Positions 28,427-37,041 of a stretch of DNA of 64,000 bases are shown here, one piece after another (position 1 is the stretch's first letter; the number at the start of each line of letters is the position of its first letter). Origin of the DNA: Caldilineaceae bacterium. Lineage in GTDB: Bacteria; Chloroflexota; Anaerolineae; Caldilineales; Caldilineaceae. Made by a program: the position numbers and the translations under genes. Under the pieces are notes generated by a model. It ran no database searches. It was not told the origin of the DNA and saw nothing but the letters and a program-made list of their open reading frames with translations. The stretch spans positions 57,276 to 121,275 of the forward strand of contig JAJDXQ010000032.1 of NCBI GenBank assembly GCA_022823185.1. Direction: 5' to 3'.

Positions 28427-29578
28427 TCAAACGCCAACCTGCACGTTCCAGAAAACACCGATAACCGCCACCAGCGCCAGCGGCAGCAAGATCAAATACA
28501 GGACCGTCCGTCTCCGAAAGACCCCCAGAAACAGCAGTGAGCTCTTGATGTCCACCATCGGCCCGAACACGAGAAAGCCGAACAGCGAGCCCGTCGTAAA
28601 GGCGTTGCTGAAGGCCAGCGCGATAAACGCGTCCACCGTCGAGCAGACCGACAGAATGTACGCCAGCGCCATCATTACAAAGACGGAGATCACCGGCCCC
28701 TGTCCAATGGCCAGCAATGTGGACTGAGGAACCACAGTCTGCATCGCCGCCGCCAGCATCGCGCCCGCAATCAGATAGCGCCCCATGTCCAGAAAGTCAT
28801 CGCCCGCCAGCACCAGCGCCTGCCAGATGCCCGGGTGCGCGCCGCTCTGTTCGTGACGGTGATCGTGGTGGTGGGGTTGATGGTGATTGTGTGAGTGACC
28901 GTGTTCGTGATCGTGGCCATGATCGTGGCCATGATCGTGGACATCACAGTCATCGTGATCGCCGTGATCGTCGGAGCCGGCCAGCGTCTCCGGCAGCAGG
29001 ATCTCTCGCGGACGGGCCAAATGAAAGATCAGCCCAACCGTAAACGCCACCAATATGCTGAACACAACCCGCCCCCACAGCACAGGCCCCCAACCAAAGG
29101 CCGCATAGGTGCTGAAGATCACCACCGGATTGATCACTGGCGCGGCCAGCAAAAAAGCGATACCCACCGGCAGCGGCAGCCCCTTCCCGTACAGCCGCCG
29201 TGTCACCGGCACTACGCCGCACTCGCACACGGGGAAAACAAACCCCAACCCCGCGCCGGCAAGCGCCGCCAGCAGAGGATGATTCGGTATGTAGCGTTCC
29301 ACCATCCCCGCGTTCACATACACGGCGATGATGCCCGACACGATCGAGCCCGCAATCAGAAACGGCGCGGCTTCAATAAACAGGCTCAGGAAAATCGTGA
29401 CAAACGTTTGGAACCGCTCCGCCGCAAAGAAACGGGCCTGCGGCGTGTTCATGCTGCTGACCAGCACCACGACCAGCGCAAACACGAGAAACGCCGCAAC
29501 CCCCCAGCGCGGACGCCGAATCCCCCGGTTCTCGATTCCCTCTGCGGCTGCCTGGGGCAGCGGTGTTGTCTGACTCAT
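28427..29578 (-). CDS. DUF318 (ArsP_1-like) permease with long His-rich loop
   Basis: A 383-residue polytopic membrane protein of the DUF318/ArsP_1 family. It has helices on both sides of a cytoplasmic or periplasmic loop at about residues 198-248 that is mostly His, Asp and Gly ([19 protein letters not shown]). Other family marks are [15 protein letters not shown] and [17 protein letters not shown] segments. Homologues export methylarsenicals or are linked to metal homeostasis. Transcription starts here and runs into the TIGR03943 partner. The frame is open to 29668; I chose the ATG at 29578 (MSQTTPL), although no strong ribosome site marks any start. Confidence 0.86.
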   Translation of the reverse strand: MSQTTPLPQAAAEGIENRGIRRPRWGVAAFLVFALVVVLVSSMNTPQARFFAAERFQTFVTIFLSLFIEAAPFLIAGSIVSGIIAVYVNAGMVERYIPNHPLLAALAGAGLGFVFPVCECGVVPVTRRLYGKGLPLPVGIAFLLAAPVINPVVIFSTYAAFGWGPVLWGRVVFSILVAFTVGLIFHLARPREILLPETLAGSDDHGDHDDCDVHDHGHDHGHDHEHGHSHNHHQPHHHDHRHEQSGAHPGIWQALVLAGDDFLDMGRYLIAGAMLAAAMQTVVPQSTLLAIGQGPVISVFVMMALAYILSVCSTVDAFIALAFSNAFTTGSLFGFLVFGPMVDIKSSLLFLGVFRRRTVLYLILLPLALVAVIGVFWNVQVGV

Positions 29579-30195
29579 CCCATATCTCGCGGGTGGCATC
29601 CCCTGCGAACCGGGCGCCCCCGACTTTCCTCGGCCAAACTCGAATGGCCGCAACTCGCCTATGCGCAATCCTGAGTGAGTCCGGTCCGCCAGGATCGCGC
29701 GCGCCTCGCCGCCTCAGCCCACTCACCGACCACTGACTTCCTCACTCTCCCGGCGATCTCCAATCTTACTGTAGGCCCCCCGTTCTGCCAACCCGATGCC
29801 GCTTCCGACGTGTGCAGTCCAAATCTGTGGTCGTCAAGAAGAGCGGTCTGCCCGCCTCACCGTGATTTCCCGGAGGCAGCCCGGAACTTGCGCCCTTTCT
29901 GCCCCCCTCTCACACCCGAGGCCCCGCCCCACCACTGACCACCGCCGTTCCCCCCTTCCCCTCCAGCCCCCGCCGCCCGCCTACAGATCAAAGCCCATCC
30001 CCCAAATCTTAAAAATCCCCCCAAATCCCCGTTCAGACAACAGCCCCGCCCTTCCCCCGCCCCTTAGACAGAAACCGTCAATGTCGGTTATCATTCCCAG
30101 TACCCACCCGGCGGTCTTCTACAGCGCCTATCTCGCCTGCTCACATTTCGCCGGAAGGGCTTCTTTCTAACTCCATCCAGCACAAGGCCCAGAAA
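29579..30195. other. Intergenic region, repeat-bearing
   Basis: It separates the minus-strand permease pair from the plus-strand aminotransferase. It contains TGACCAC-type heptamers (29718-29740), the second copy of the about 100-bp repeat (29930-30046) and C-rich low-complexity sequence. No promoter hexamers with good spacing and no additional gene are seen. Confidence 0.5.
29930..30046. repeat. About 100-bp dispersed intergenic repeat, copy 2
   Basis: It runs from CCACTGACCACCGCCGTT to CAAATCCCCGTTCAGACAAC, with a short internal duplication of the CCCCAAATC block compared with the copy at 19074-19175. Confidence 0.7.
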
Positions 30196-31380
30196 ATGTC
30201 ACGCATGACGGTGGAACAGCTTCGGCAGGACCTTCCCATGACCAGGGAAGTGGGATATTTTCAGACCGGGACCTACGGCCCCGCCAGCGACTCCGTGCTG
30301 CAAGCGGTGCGCGAAACCATGGAATCCGAAGCCCGCCACGGGCCCGCCACCCCCGCCGGCCGGCAGTCACACACCGAACGCGAGGCCGCGGCCCGCAGCG
30401 GCCTGGCCCGAATGCTCAACGTAAAGGAAGAGGAGCTCGGCATCGAGACGAACACGTCCCGGGCCATGCAACAAATTGCGCGCGGGATCGACTGGCAGGA
30501 GGGCGACGAATTCGTTATTACTACCCTCGAACACGTCAGCACCTTTGGCCTCTCCTACTGCCTGGAACAGAAGTACGGCGTTAAGACAGTCGTGCTGGGC
30601 GAAGTTTACGACGAACACTTTCTCGGCGACCTCGCTTACGTACTCAACGACCGCACCCGCCTGATCTGCCTCAGCCACATCGCCTCCCCCAATGGCCGCC
30701 TGCTCCCTGTCAAAGAGGCAGCCGCCGTCGCCCACAAGGCCGGCGTGCCCGTCATGCTCGACCTGGCCCAATCCGTCGGACAGATGCCGGTAGACCTCCG
30801 CGACCTCGACTGCGACTTTGCCGTCGGCTCCGGCCACAAATGGCTGCTCGGCCCCATGGGCACCGGCTATATGTACGTCGCCGAAAAACAGCTCCCCGGC
30901 TTTCGCCCCAACTTCATCCCCGACCGCAGCCCCTGGTCGCTCCCCGATGACCCTACGCCGGCGCCAACCGCCCGCTCACGCACCGAGATCGGCACCTACA
31001 ACCACGCCCTGGTTGTCGGCCTCGGCCGCGCCGTCGAGATCATGCAGAGCATCGGCCTGGAAAACATGCAAGCGAGGATTGCAGAGCTGACCACCCGCCT
31101 GCGCAGGGGCATCGCGCACATCGATCGCGCCCGCATCATCACACCCACACTGCCCGGCAAGTCCGCCGGAATCACCTCCGTCAAGTTCGAAGGCTTCACC
31201 AAGACCGATTTGGACAGCCTCGTTGAAAGAATGAGCCAGCGCCATCAAACCGTGGTCAAATCCCAGTGGCTGTCCGCCCCGCCCGACCCGGTCGAAGTCG
31301 CCATGCGCATTTCCGTGGCCGCCTTCAACGACGAAAGCGAGGTAGACCGTCTGCTCGAAGGTCTGGACGAAGAACTGTAA
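30196..31380 (+). CDS. Class V aminotransferase (cysteine desulfurase/isopenicillin epimerase-like)
   Basis: A 394-residue PLP enzyme of fold type I, class V. The cofactor lysine is in GSGHKWLLGPMGTGYMYV (about residue 215) and the PLP phosphate/aspartate region is VMLDLAQSVGQMPVDL. The ETNTSRAMQQIARG segment is typical of the branch annotated as isopenicillin N epimerase-like or cysteine desulfurase-like; no conserved active-site cysteine loop stands out, so desulfurase activity is not supported. The gene starts a plus-strand series of sugar-related genes and is followed after 62 bases by a TIM-barrel protein. Confidence 0.88.
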   Translation: MSRMTVEQLRQDLPMTREVGYFQTGTYGPASDSVLQAVRETMESEARHGPATPAGRQSHTEREAAARSGLARMLNVKEEELGIETNTSRAMQQIARGIDWQEGDEFVITTLEHVSTFGLSYCLEQKYGVKTVVLGEVYDEHFLGDLAYVLNDRTRLICLSHIASPNGRLLPVKEAAAVAHKAGVPVMLDLAQSVGQMPVDLRDLDCDFAVGSGHKWLLGPMGTGYMYVAEKQLPGFRPNFIPDRSPWSLPDDPTPAPTARSRTEIGTYNHALVVGLGRAVEIMQSIGLENMQARIAELTTRLRRGIAHIDRARIITPTLPGKSAGITSVKFEGFTKTDLDSLVERMSQRHQTVVKSQWLSAPPDPVEVAMRISVAAFNDESEVDRLLEGLDEEL

Positions 31381-31442
31381 CCACAGTTGCCGGTGATTCC
31401 GCCAGCCGCGAAAACTTTCCATCACCAAGAGGAAAAGAAAAG

Positions 31443-32531
31443 ATGCCTGAACGTCTCATACTCTGGGGACCGCCCGTCGTGGAGAGGATTCCAACCGATC
31501 CCGACTACGCCGACTACCTGCCCGCCTGGACGCAGAAATGCGCCGACGTCGGCATCACCAAAATCATCGGCGGAGACCAGACCCGCGCCCTGACCGAAGC
31601 CGCTCACGCCGCCGGTATCCAAGTCGATCCCTACATCAACTACAACTCCTTCCCCCGCCATGGCTGGGCGCGCGTCACCTACGGCTGGTCCCTCGACTTT
31701 CTGCGCCCCCCCGTCACCGCAGCCGAGGCCCGCGCCGTCATGGACAGCCACCGGCCCATCTACGACGCGCCCAAAGTGACCACCACCATGAGCGACTTCG
31801 CCAGCAAAAACCCGCAGTTCCGCAGCCTCACGCGTACCCGTTCCTACACCCTGCAGCCGGGCGACGACCTCTACCTGAGCGCCGCCTTCCCCGAAGTGCG
31901 CGCCGAACAGACGCAGCAGTTCGTCGATACCCTCACCCATACCCAAGGCGACGGCATCCAGGTCGAGTTCGTGCTCGGAAACGAGGACGAAAACGGCGCC
32001 GTCCCCTACGGCTACGAGGATCGCACCGTCAACGAGTTCCAGGCCAAACACGGCAAAAACCCCTTCGACCTGCCTAACGACGACCCGGAATGGCTGCAGT
32101 TCCGCGCCGACTACGTCACCCTCGCCCTGACCGAGATGCGCGCCGCCGTCAAAGAGACCAAGCCCGACGCCGTCTTCTCCACGACGCTCATCGCCGGCGA
32201 AAAAGAGGACTATCTCAAACTCCTGCACGACTGGCCCGCCTGGCTCGAACAGGGCCTCGTCGACGAGTTCTACATCTGGTTCCGCACCAACTCCGACCTC
32301 GACGCGCTCCAGCGCCAGCTAAGCTACGCCGTCGAAGTCGCCGCCGGCCGCACACCGGTCATCGCCGAGCTCTCTTGCTACCATCCCGGCAGCTTCCAGC
32401 AGCCCGACCAGATGCTGCGCGCCGCCCAGGCGGCCATGGACTGCGGAGCCGACGGCATCGGCATCTACCGCAGCCACGCCGTTGAGCAGCTGGAGTTCTG
32501 GCCCGTGCTGGAAAAGATGAGTAAGCTGTAG
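31443..32531 (+). CDS. Putative glycoside-hydrolase-like TIM-barrel protein
   Basis: A 362-residue soluble protein with no signal peptide. Strand-helix alternation (TKIIGGDQTRALTEAAHAAG, GIQVDPYINYN, VEFVLGNEDENG, VFSTTLIAGEKED, TPVIAELSCYHPG, GADGIGIYRSHAVE) looks like a TIM barrel of the family-10-like glycosyl hydrolase type; EFVLGNEDENG and AELSCYH could supply acid residues. I do not recognise a specific family. The start at 31443 follows an AGAGGAAAAG ribosome site. It lies between an aminotransferase and a polysaccharide deacetylase, consistent with glycan or sugar metabolism. Confidence 0.65.
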   Translation: MPERLILWGPPVVERIPTDPDYADYLPAWTQKCADVGITKIIGGDQTRALTEAAHAAGIQVDPYINYNSFPRHGWARVTYGWSLDFLRPPVTAAEARAVMDSHRPIYDAPKVTTTMSDFASKNPQFRSLTRTRSYTLQPGDDLYLSAAFPEVRAEQTQQFVDTLTHTQGDGIQVEFVLGNEDENGAVPYGYEDRTVNEFQAKHGKNPFDLPNDDPEWLQFRADYVTLALTEMRAAVKETKPDAVFSTTLIAGEKEDYLKLLHDWPAWLEQGLVDEFYIWFRTNSDLDALQRQLSYAVEVAAGRTPVIAELSCYHPGSFQQPDQMLRAAQAAMDCGADGIGIYRSHAVEQLEFWPVLEKMSKL

Positions 32532-32611
32532 AGAGGGCTAATGCGGATGGGAATCCAGCGTTCGTGGACGTCAGCACGCGTACAACAGAAAGATTGAAAG
32601 AGAGGCGCTGC

Positions 32612-33481
32612 ATGTCTTACTACGTCGCTGCTTACGACACCGAAGGCTTATTCCCCTGGTGGGATAAGAACAGACGCCAAAAGGGTTTCAGCTACACGCC
32701 CGAACATATCGCCGAATTCCTGGACGGCGTGCGCGCCGTCGCCGCCGCGCACCTGCGGCGCAACGCGCCCGCTTCCTTCTTCCTCGTCGCAAAAATGCTG
32801 GAACTCTGCGGCCCCGAACTGCGCGCCATACTGGACCATCCCCTCTTCGACATCCAGTGCCACACCTTCACCCATCCCAACCTGAAAGAGCTGGGCGAGG
32901 ACAGGGCCGCGCTCACCTATGAACTGGGCGACGCCAGAAAGCTGATCGAAGACACCTTCGGGCGCGAAGTAAACGGCCTCACCGCGCCCGGCGGATACAC
33001 CAACGGCTTCCGCGGCCAGCATACCGTTCTCGAAGTCATGTGGGAATCCGGCTACCGCTACGTGCGCAGCGTCGGCAAAGGCCCCAACGGCACACTGCCC
33101 GCCCTCCTCGATCAGCCCTTCTGGTACGCCGAGGAAGGCTTCCCCGAACTCCTGGAAACACCGTCCCATGCCTGGCACGACAACATCCTCACCGGGCAGC
33201 CGGCCGAAGTGCACTGGCCGCCGCTGCTCCCATGGCCCTACCCAACCGCAATGCCCCGCGACGCGCAAGGCGTCTACGAAGCATACGCGCCCGGCATCGA
33301 CTACTGCACGCAACAAGGGCTTCTCTACTACATGCCCATCTTCCACCCCTGGTCCATCTACCGCATCGACAAACAGGCCGCCCAGATCGGGCTCCTCCTC
33401 GACCACGCCAGCCAGAAAATGGAGATGATATCCTGCAAAGAACTCTATCAGCACATCCTCCAGCATCCCGAGCTTGCCTGA
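32612..33481 (+). CDS. Polysaccharide deacetylase (NodB-like) family protein
   Basis: A 289-residue protein with carbohydrate esterase 4 features: the catalytic-base region YDTEG near the N terminus and the zinc-binding His pair in CHTFTHPNL. Later it has GLTAPGGYTNGF and a C-terminal IFHPWSIYRID. Family enzymes remove N- or O-acetyl groups from glycans. No signal peptide is seen, so it should act inside the cell, which is atypical for wall-directed deacetylases and fits a small intracellular substrate. GAGAGG precedes the ATG. It is 80 bases downstream of the TIM-barrel gene. Confidence 0.82.
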   Translation: MSYYVAAYDTEGLFPWWDKNRRQKGFSYTPEHIAEFLDGVRAVAAAHLRRNAPASFFLVAKMLELCGPELRAILDHPLFDIQCHTFTHPNLKELGEDRAALTYELGDARKLIEDTFGREVNGLTAPGGYTNGFRGQHTVLEVMWESGYRYVRSVGKGPNGTLPALLDQPFWYAEEGFPELLETPSHAWHDNILTGQPAEVHWPPLLPWPYPTAMPRDAQGVYEAYAPGIDYCTQQGLLYYMPIFHPWSIYRIDKQAAQIGLLLDHASQKMEMISCKELYQHILQHPELA

Positions 33482-33592
33482 ACGGTGAGCGCTTGCCATA
33501 TAGAGATGGACTCTGATACCCTCACAGTCCGTCTGGATGCGCTTTAGTTTTCCCATTTCGTGGTCTAGTGAACAGGGCCAATCGGATTCTTG

Positions 33593-33723
33593 AACAAAAA
33601 AAGCCACTCAGCGCGGCAGCGCTTGAGTGGCGAAGAGAAAAGAAAAAGCCAGGGATATAGGATTGAGCGAACCGCAGTTCGACAAGCACACGGCCTGGAG
33701 CCGAATTTCATCCACTGGCTATA
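33593..33723 (-). ncRNA. Candidate small RNA with its own promoter and terminator
   Basis: On the minus strand a TATAAT (33730-33735) lies 17 bases from a weak -35, TTGTGC (33753-33758). Transcription would begin near 33723 and run about 130 bases to a strong terminator at 33596-33631. Inside are a closing stem AGCCAG/CTGGCT, a hairpin CGAAC-TGCG-GTTCG and the terminator stem. No minus-strand protein gene lies upstream to explain the terminator. It does not match SRP, 6S, tmRNA or RNase P features I know. The evidence is architecture only. Confidence 0.45.
33596..33631 (-). terminator. Rho-independent terminator on the minus strand
   Basis: A 12-bp stem (GCCACTCA and GCGC, one bulged base at 33623, four-base loop), followed on the minus strand by seven T (33596-33602). 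On the plus strand there is no T tract after the stem, so it does not fit as the end of the upstream deacetylase gene. Confidence 0.82.
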
Positions 33724-33852
33724 ATGAGTATTATATCCGATTACTTAGCTTGGCACAACCGGGATTTTTTTCATGCGTTCTTCATGCGTTTTCGTGAGGA
33801 CCGCCTTACGATAGTCCCTTCCGCAGTCAAGCACTCAAGCTCCAAAATAGTA

Positions 33853-33880
33853 ACCCAAAAACCAAAAACTCGAAACCAAC
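33853..33880. repeat. A-rich heptamer array before an oxidoreductase gene
   Basis: Seven-base phased units of the AAACCAA/AAACTCG type end two bases before the ATG at 33882, occupying the place of a ribosome site. A related tract precedes the rhamnosidase gene at 54009-54039. Confidence 0.55.
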
Positions 33881-33881
33881 A

Positions 33882-34940
33882 ATGACCAACCAAACACCCA
33901 TCAACGTAGGCATCGCCGGCCTCGGCCGCACCGGATGGAACAACCACGCCAACGCCTGTGCCCATCTCCCCGAACAGTTCCGCGTCGTCGCCGTCTGCGA
34001 CCCGGACCCCGACCGCCAGGCCGAAGCCGTCGAACGCTTCGACTGCCTCGCATACGCCTCTTATGAGGAACTGGTCGCCGACAAGGCCGTCGAGCTCATG
34101 GTCGTAGCCACCCCCAGCAACCTGCACGCCGAGCAGACCATCGCAGCCATGCGCGCCGGCCAGCACGTCATCGTCGAAAAGCCGATGGCCAGCGACCTTG
34201 CCGGCGCCGACGCTATGCTCGCCGCCGCCAAGGAGACCGGGCAGCTCCTCACCGTCCACCAGAACCTCCGCTACGCCGCCGACTTCGTCAAAGCGCGCGA
34301 AGTGATCGCCTCCGGCCTCCTCGGCCGCATCATCGAGGTCCGCATCCACAACGGCGGCTTCGGCCGCAGATGGGACTGGCAGACGATGAAGCGCTACGGG
34401 GGCGGCATGCTCAACAACAGCGGCCCCCACTTCGTCGACATGGGCATGCTCCTGATCGACGACCCCGAACCGGACGTCTTCTGCCACATGGAAACCACGC
34501 CGCTCTACGCCGGCGACGCAGACAGCCACGTCAAAGTCATCCTCAGACCCAAGCCTGGCCAAGGGCCGCTCATCGAAATCAACATCACCACCGCCTGTGC
34601 CGTCCCCCAGCCCAACTTCCTCGTCCTGGGGACGCAAGGCTCAATGGCCTGTTACCGGGAAGAAGCGCACCTGACATACTTCGATCCCGCCGAAGCCCCG
34701 CCCCTGGTACTGGACGAGGCGCCCATCGCCCGCGACCGCGTCTACAATCGCGAACAGCTTCCCCTCAAGGAGGAAAAACTCTCCTTTGACTACGACGGCG
34801 CAGGCAGTGTACAGGAACTATATCGCGCCCTCCACGCGTCCATCCGCCAGGGTAAAGAGCTGGACATCACCCCAGAGAGCGTACGCGCCCAGATCGCGGT
34901 CCTCGAAAAGTGCCGCGAACTTAATCTTGGTGTAATCTGA
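33882..34940 (+). CDS. Gfo/Idh/MocA family oxidoreductase
   Basis: A 352-residue NAD(P)-dependent enzyme with an intact Rossmann motif GIAGLGRTGW at residues about 9-18 and the conserved VEKPMASDL segment. GGGMLNNSGPHFVDMG in the C-terminal domain carries the His of the active site. It is followed by two xylose-isomerase-like barrels, a combination common in inositol and rare-sugar catabolic clusters. No ribosome site is recognisable; A-rich heptamers lie directly before the ATG. Confidence 0.92.
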   Translation: MTNQTPINVGIAGLGRTGWNNHANACAHLPEQFRVVAVCDPDPDRQAEAVERFDCLAYASYEELVADKAVELMVVATPSNLHAEQTIAAMRAGQHVIVEKPMASDLAGADAMLAAAKETGQLLTVHQNLRYAADFVKAREVIASGLLGRIIEVRIHNGGFGRRWDWQTMKRYGGGMLNNSGPHFVDMGMLLIDDPEPDVFCHMETTPLYAGDADSHVKVILRPKPGQGPLIEINITTACAVPQPNFLVLGTQGSMACYREEAHLTYFDPAEAPPLVLDEAPIARDRVYNREQLPLKEEKLSFDYDGAGSVQELYRALHASIRQGKELDITPESVRAQIAVLEKCRELNLGVI

Positions 34941-35007
34941 AAACAGCAAGAGGCGCGATATGTCCGTTTCTTGCCCTCCTTAACTCTCCGCCGCAAAGGA
35001 GTTTCGT

Positions 35008-35883
35008 ATGGAACTGAGTTGCACGTCCGTGATGCTTCCCCGCTGGGAACTGGACGAGACCTTCGACAAGCTGCAGCAGTACGGCTACGACGCCGTCGAG
35101 CTGCGCTGCCGCTATAACCCCGACGATCCCCATGCAGAGCCTTTCTTCTGGGGCCGCCATCTCTCCGACATAAGCCCGGACAATATCCTCGACAAGGCCG
35201 ACCAGATTCGCGCCGCCGTCAAACGCACCGGTATCCGCGTCGCAGCCCTGGCTCCAAACGCCAGCTATGACGATACCGAGCACGTCGTCAAGCTCTTCAA
35301 AGGCGCCCTCGCCATCGACCCCGACCGCCCGCCCCTGATCCGCATCGACGCCCCCAAACACGACCGCGCCAGACCCTACTGGCTGCAGTTCCTCGAAGCG
35401 CGCGCCGGCTACGCCAAACTGGCCGAACTGGCAAGCGAGTATGGCGTCAAGGCCACCTATGAGATCCATACCGGCACGCTCGCCGTCACCGCCTCGCGCG
35501 CGCTCGAACTCCTGCGCGACCTGGACCCCGACCACATCGGCGCCATCTACGACGTGCAGAACATGATCGAAGTCGGCATCGAAGATACCCGCATGGGCCT
35601 GGAGCTCCTCGGCCCCTACGTCGCCCACTGCCACGTCGGCAACCGCCTGCCCGAGCCCGCCGGCCAGGGCCCCGATGGCAACACGACCTGGCGCTGGCGC
35701 GGCGCCCGCCTCGCCGAAGGCGTCGCCGACATCCCCCAACTCATTGACGACCTCAAAACCTTTGGCTACCAGGGCGCGCTCTCCCTCGAACTTTTCATCC
35801 CCGAAAACTTCGAACCCGGAAACGACGACGAGATCGTCAAGACCGAAGGGGCCTTCCTGCGCAAACTGATCGATCGGAACTAG
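35008..35883 (+). CDS. Sugar phosphate isomerase/epimerase (xylose isomerase-like TIM barrel)
   Basis: A 291-residue AP-endonuclease-2-type barrel. Metal-ligand positions are visible in KATYEIHTGTL (Glu), IGAIYDVQNMIEVG (Asp), YVAHCHVGNR (His) and ALSLELFIPENF (Glu). Such proteins epimerise or isomerise ketoses and inositol derivatives. AAGGAG lies six bases before the ATG. It sits 67 bases after the Gfo/Idh/MocA gene and 73 bases before a second barrel gene, an operon of one dehydrogenase and two isomerases. Confidence 0.9.
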   Translation: MELSCTSVMLPRWELDETFDKLQQYGYDAVELRCRYNPDDPHAEPFFWGRHLSDISPDNILDKADQIRAAVKRTGIRVAALAPNASYDDTEHVVKLFKGALAIDPDRPPLIRIDAPKHDRARPYWLQFLEARAGYAKLAELASEYGVKATYEIHTGTLAVTASRALELLRDLDPDHIGAIYDVQNMIEVGIEDTRMGLELLGPYVAHCHVGNRLPEPAGQGPDGNTTWRWRGARLAEGVADIPQLIDDLKTFGYQGALSLELFIPENFEPGNDDEIVKTEGAFLRKLIDRN

Positions 35884-35956
35884 CGCCCGCAGCACGCGGG
35901 ACGGCCCGCGTCTCCCAACACGACGCGAAACGCCATGGAACGAGGATGAAAACGCC

Positions 35957-36772
35957 ATGCCCTACGCCATCTGCAACGAGCTCTTCGAAGGCTGGACCCT
36001 GGAAAAGACCGCCGCCTTCGTCGCCGAACTGGGCTATCATGGCCTCGAGTTGGCGCCCTTCACCCTCTGCAACCTTGTCACCGATCTCTCCGCCGCCGAC
36101 CGCCTCCGTATCCGGCGCGCCGTCGAAGACGCCGGCCTCGCGGTCGTCGGCCTCCACTGGCTGCTGGCGCAGACCGAAGGCTTCCAGATCAATGACTCCG
36201 ACCCGGACGTTCGCGCCCGCACCGCCCAGTATCTGCTCGACCTGATCGACTGCTGCGCCGACCTCGGCGGCGAGGCGCTCATCTTCGGTTCGCCCCAACA
36301 ACGCGACATTCCGCCCGGCCGTTCCAAATCCGAGGCCTGGAAAACGACCGCCGAAATCTTGCATGCTTGCGGCGTGCGAGCCCAGCTGCAGGGCGTCCTA
36401 TTCTGCGTCGAGCCGCTGAGCGCCAACGAGACCAACTTCATCGTCAACGTCGACGAAGCCGCCGAGCTCGTGCGCCAGGTCGATCATCCCGGCCTGCGGA
36501 TGATGGTCGATACCAAGGCCATGAGCAACGACCCCCGCCCCATCCCCGACCAGATCCGCGCCGTCCATCCCCTCTTCCACCACGTCCACCTCAACGACCC
36601 CAACCTGCGCGGCCCCGGTATGGGCGATCTCGACTTCCGCCCCATCCTGCAGATGCTCGACGACCTCAACTACGACCGCTGGCTCTCTGTCGAAGTCTTC
36701 GACTTCACCCCCGGCCCCAAACGCACCGCCCGCGAAAGCCTCGCCTACCTCAACGCAATCACAAATCCTTAG
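35957..36772 (+). CDS. Sugar phosphate isomerase/epimerase (second barrel)
   Basis: A 271-residue xylose-isomerase-like barrel. Likely metal ligands are in VLFCVEPLSANETNF (Glu), RMMVDTKAMSNDP (Asp), FHHVHLNDPN (His) and WLSVEVFDFTPG (Glu). It resembles the D-psicose/hydroxypyruvate isomerase branch more than the preceding barrel does, so the two are probably successive steps rather than redundant copies. It is the last gene before a promoter region that drives an ABC receptor. Confidence 0.9.
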   Translation: MPYAICNELFEGWTLEKTAAFVAELGYHGLELAPFTLCNLVTDLSAADRLRIRRAVEDAGLAVVGLHWLLAQTEGFQINDSDPDVRARTAQYLLDLIDCCADLGGEALIFGSPQQRDIPPGRSKSEAWKTTAEILHACGVRAQLQGVLFCVEPLSANETNFIVNVDEAAELVRQVDHPGLRMMVDTKAMSNDPRPIPDQIRAVHPLFHHVHLNDPNLRGPGMGDLDFRPILQMLDDLNYDRWLSVEVFDFTPGPKRTARESLAYLNAITNP

Positions 36773-37041
36773 CCCAATCTGCGCGGCGCCGCCCCTTGTG
36801 GGTGCCCTCCCCCGTCCTCACACAAAACTACACACCCCCCTCCCACAAGAAACGACGTTTGACACATAGGGACAAAACCGTAAAATGGAAGCGTTCCATT
36901 TGTTATCCTCTCTCCACAAGGGGAAAACAAGACGTACATGGCAGGGAGCCCGCAACCCCCAGAACCATCCAACTGCTCAACTCTGCCGATCCTAATCCGC
37001 GTCCCGTAAATCATCAGACCTTGAAAAGGAGATTCTGAACG
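36773..37041 (+). promoter_or_regulatory. Promoter with LacI-like operator upstream of the peptide-type ABC genes
   Basis: TTGACA at 36859-36864, a 16-base spacer and TAAAAT at 36881-36886 form a near-consensus promoter. A 19-base palindrome AAATGGAA-GCG-TTCCATTT at 36883-36901 overlaps the -10 and start region. TGGAA..TTCCA half sites with a central CG are typical of LacI/GalR-family operators, but the odd centre is one base short of the usual even palindrome. A partial GGGGC...GGGTGCCC element lies at 36789-36808. Confidence 0.7.

Noticed and set aside
28840..28985. Tandem short repeats that might be taken for a CRISPR array
   Set aside because: The units are about 12 bases, have no spacers and encode a His-Asp-Gly loop in frame within the permease gene.
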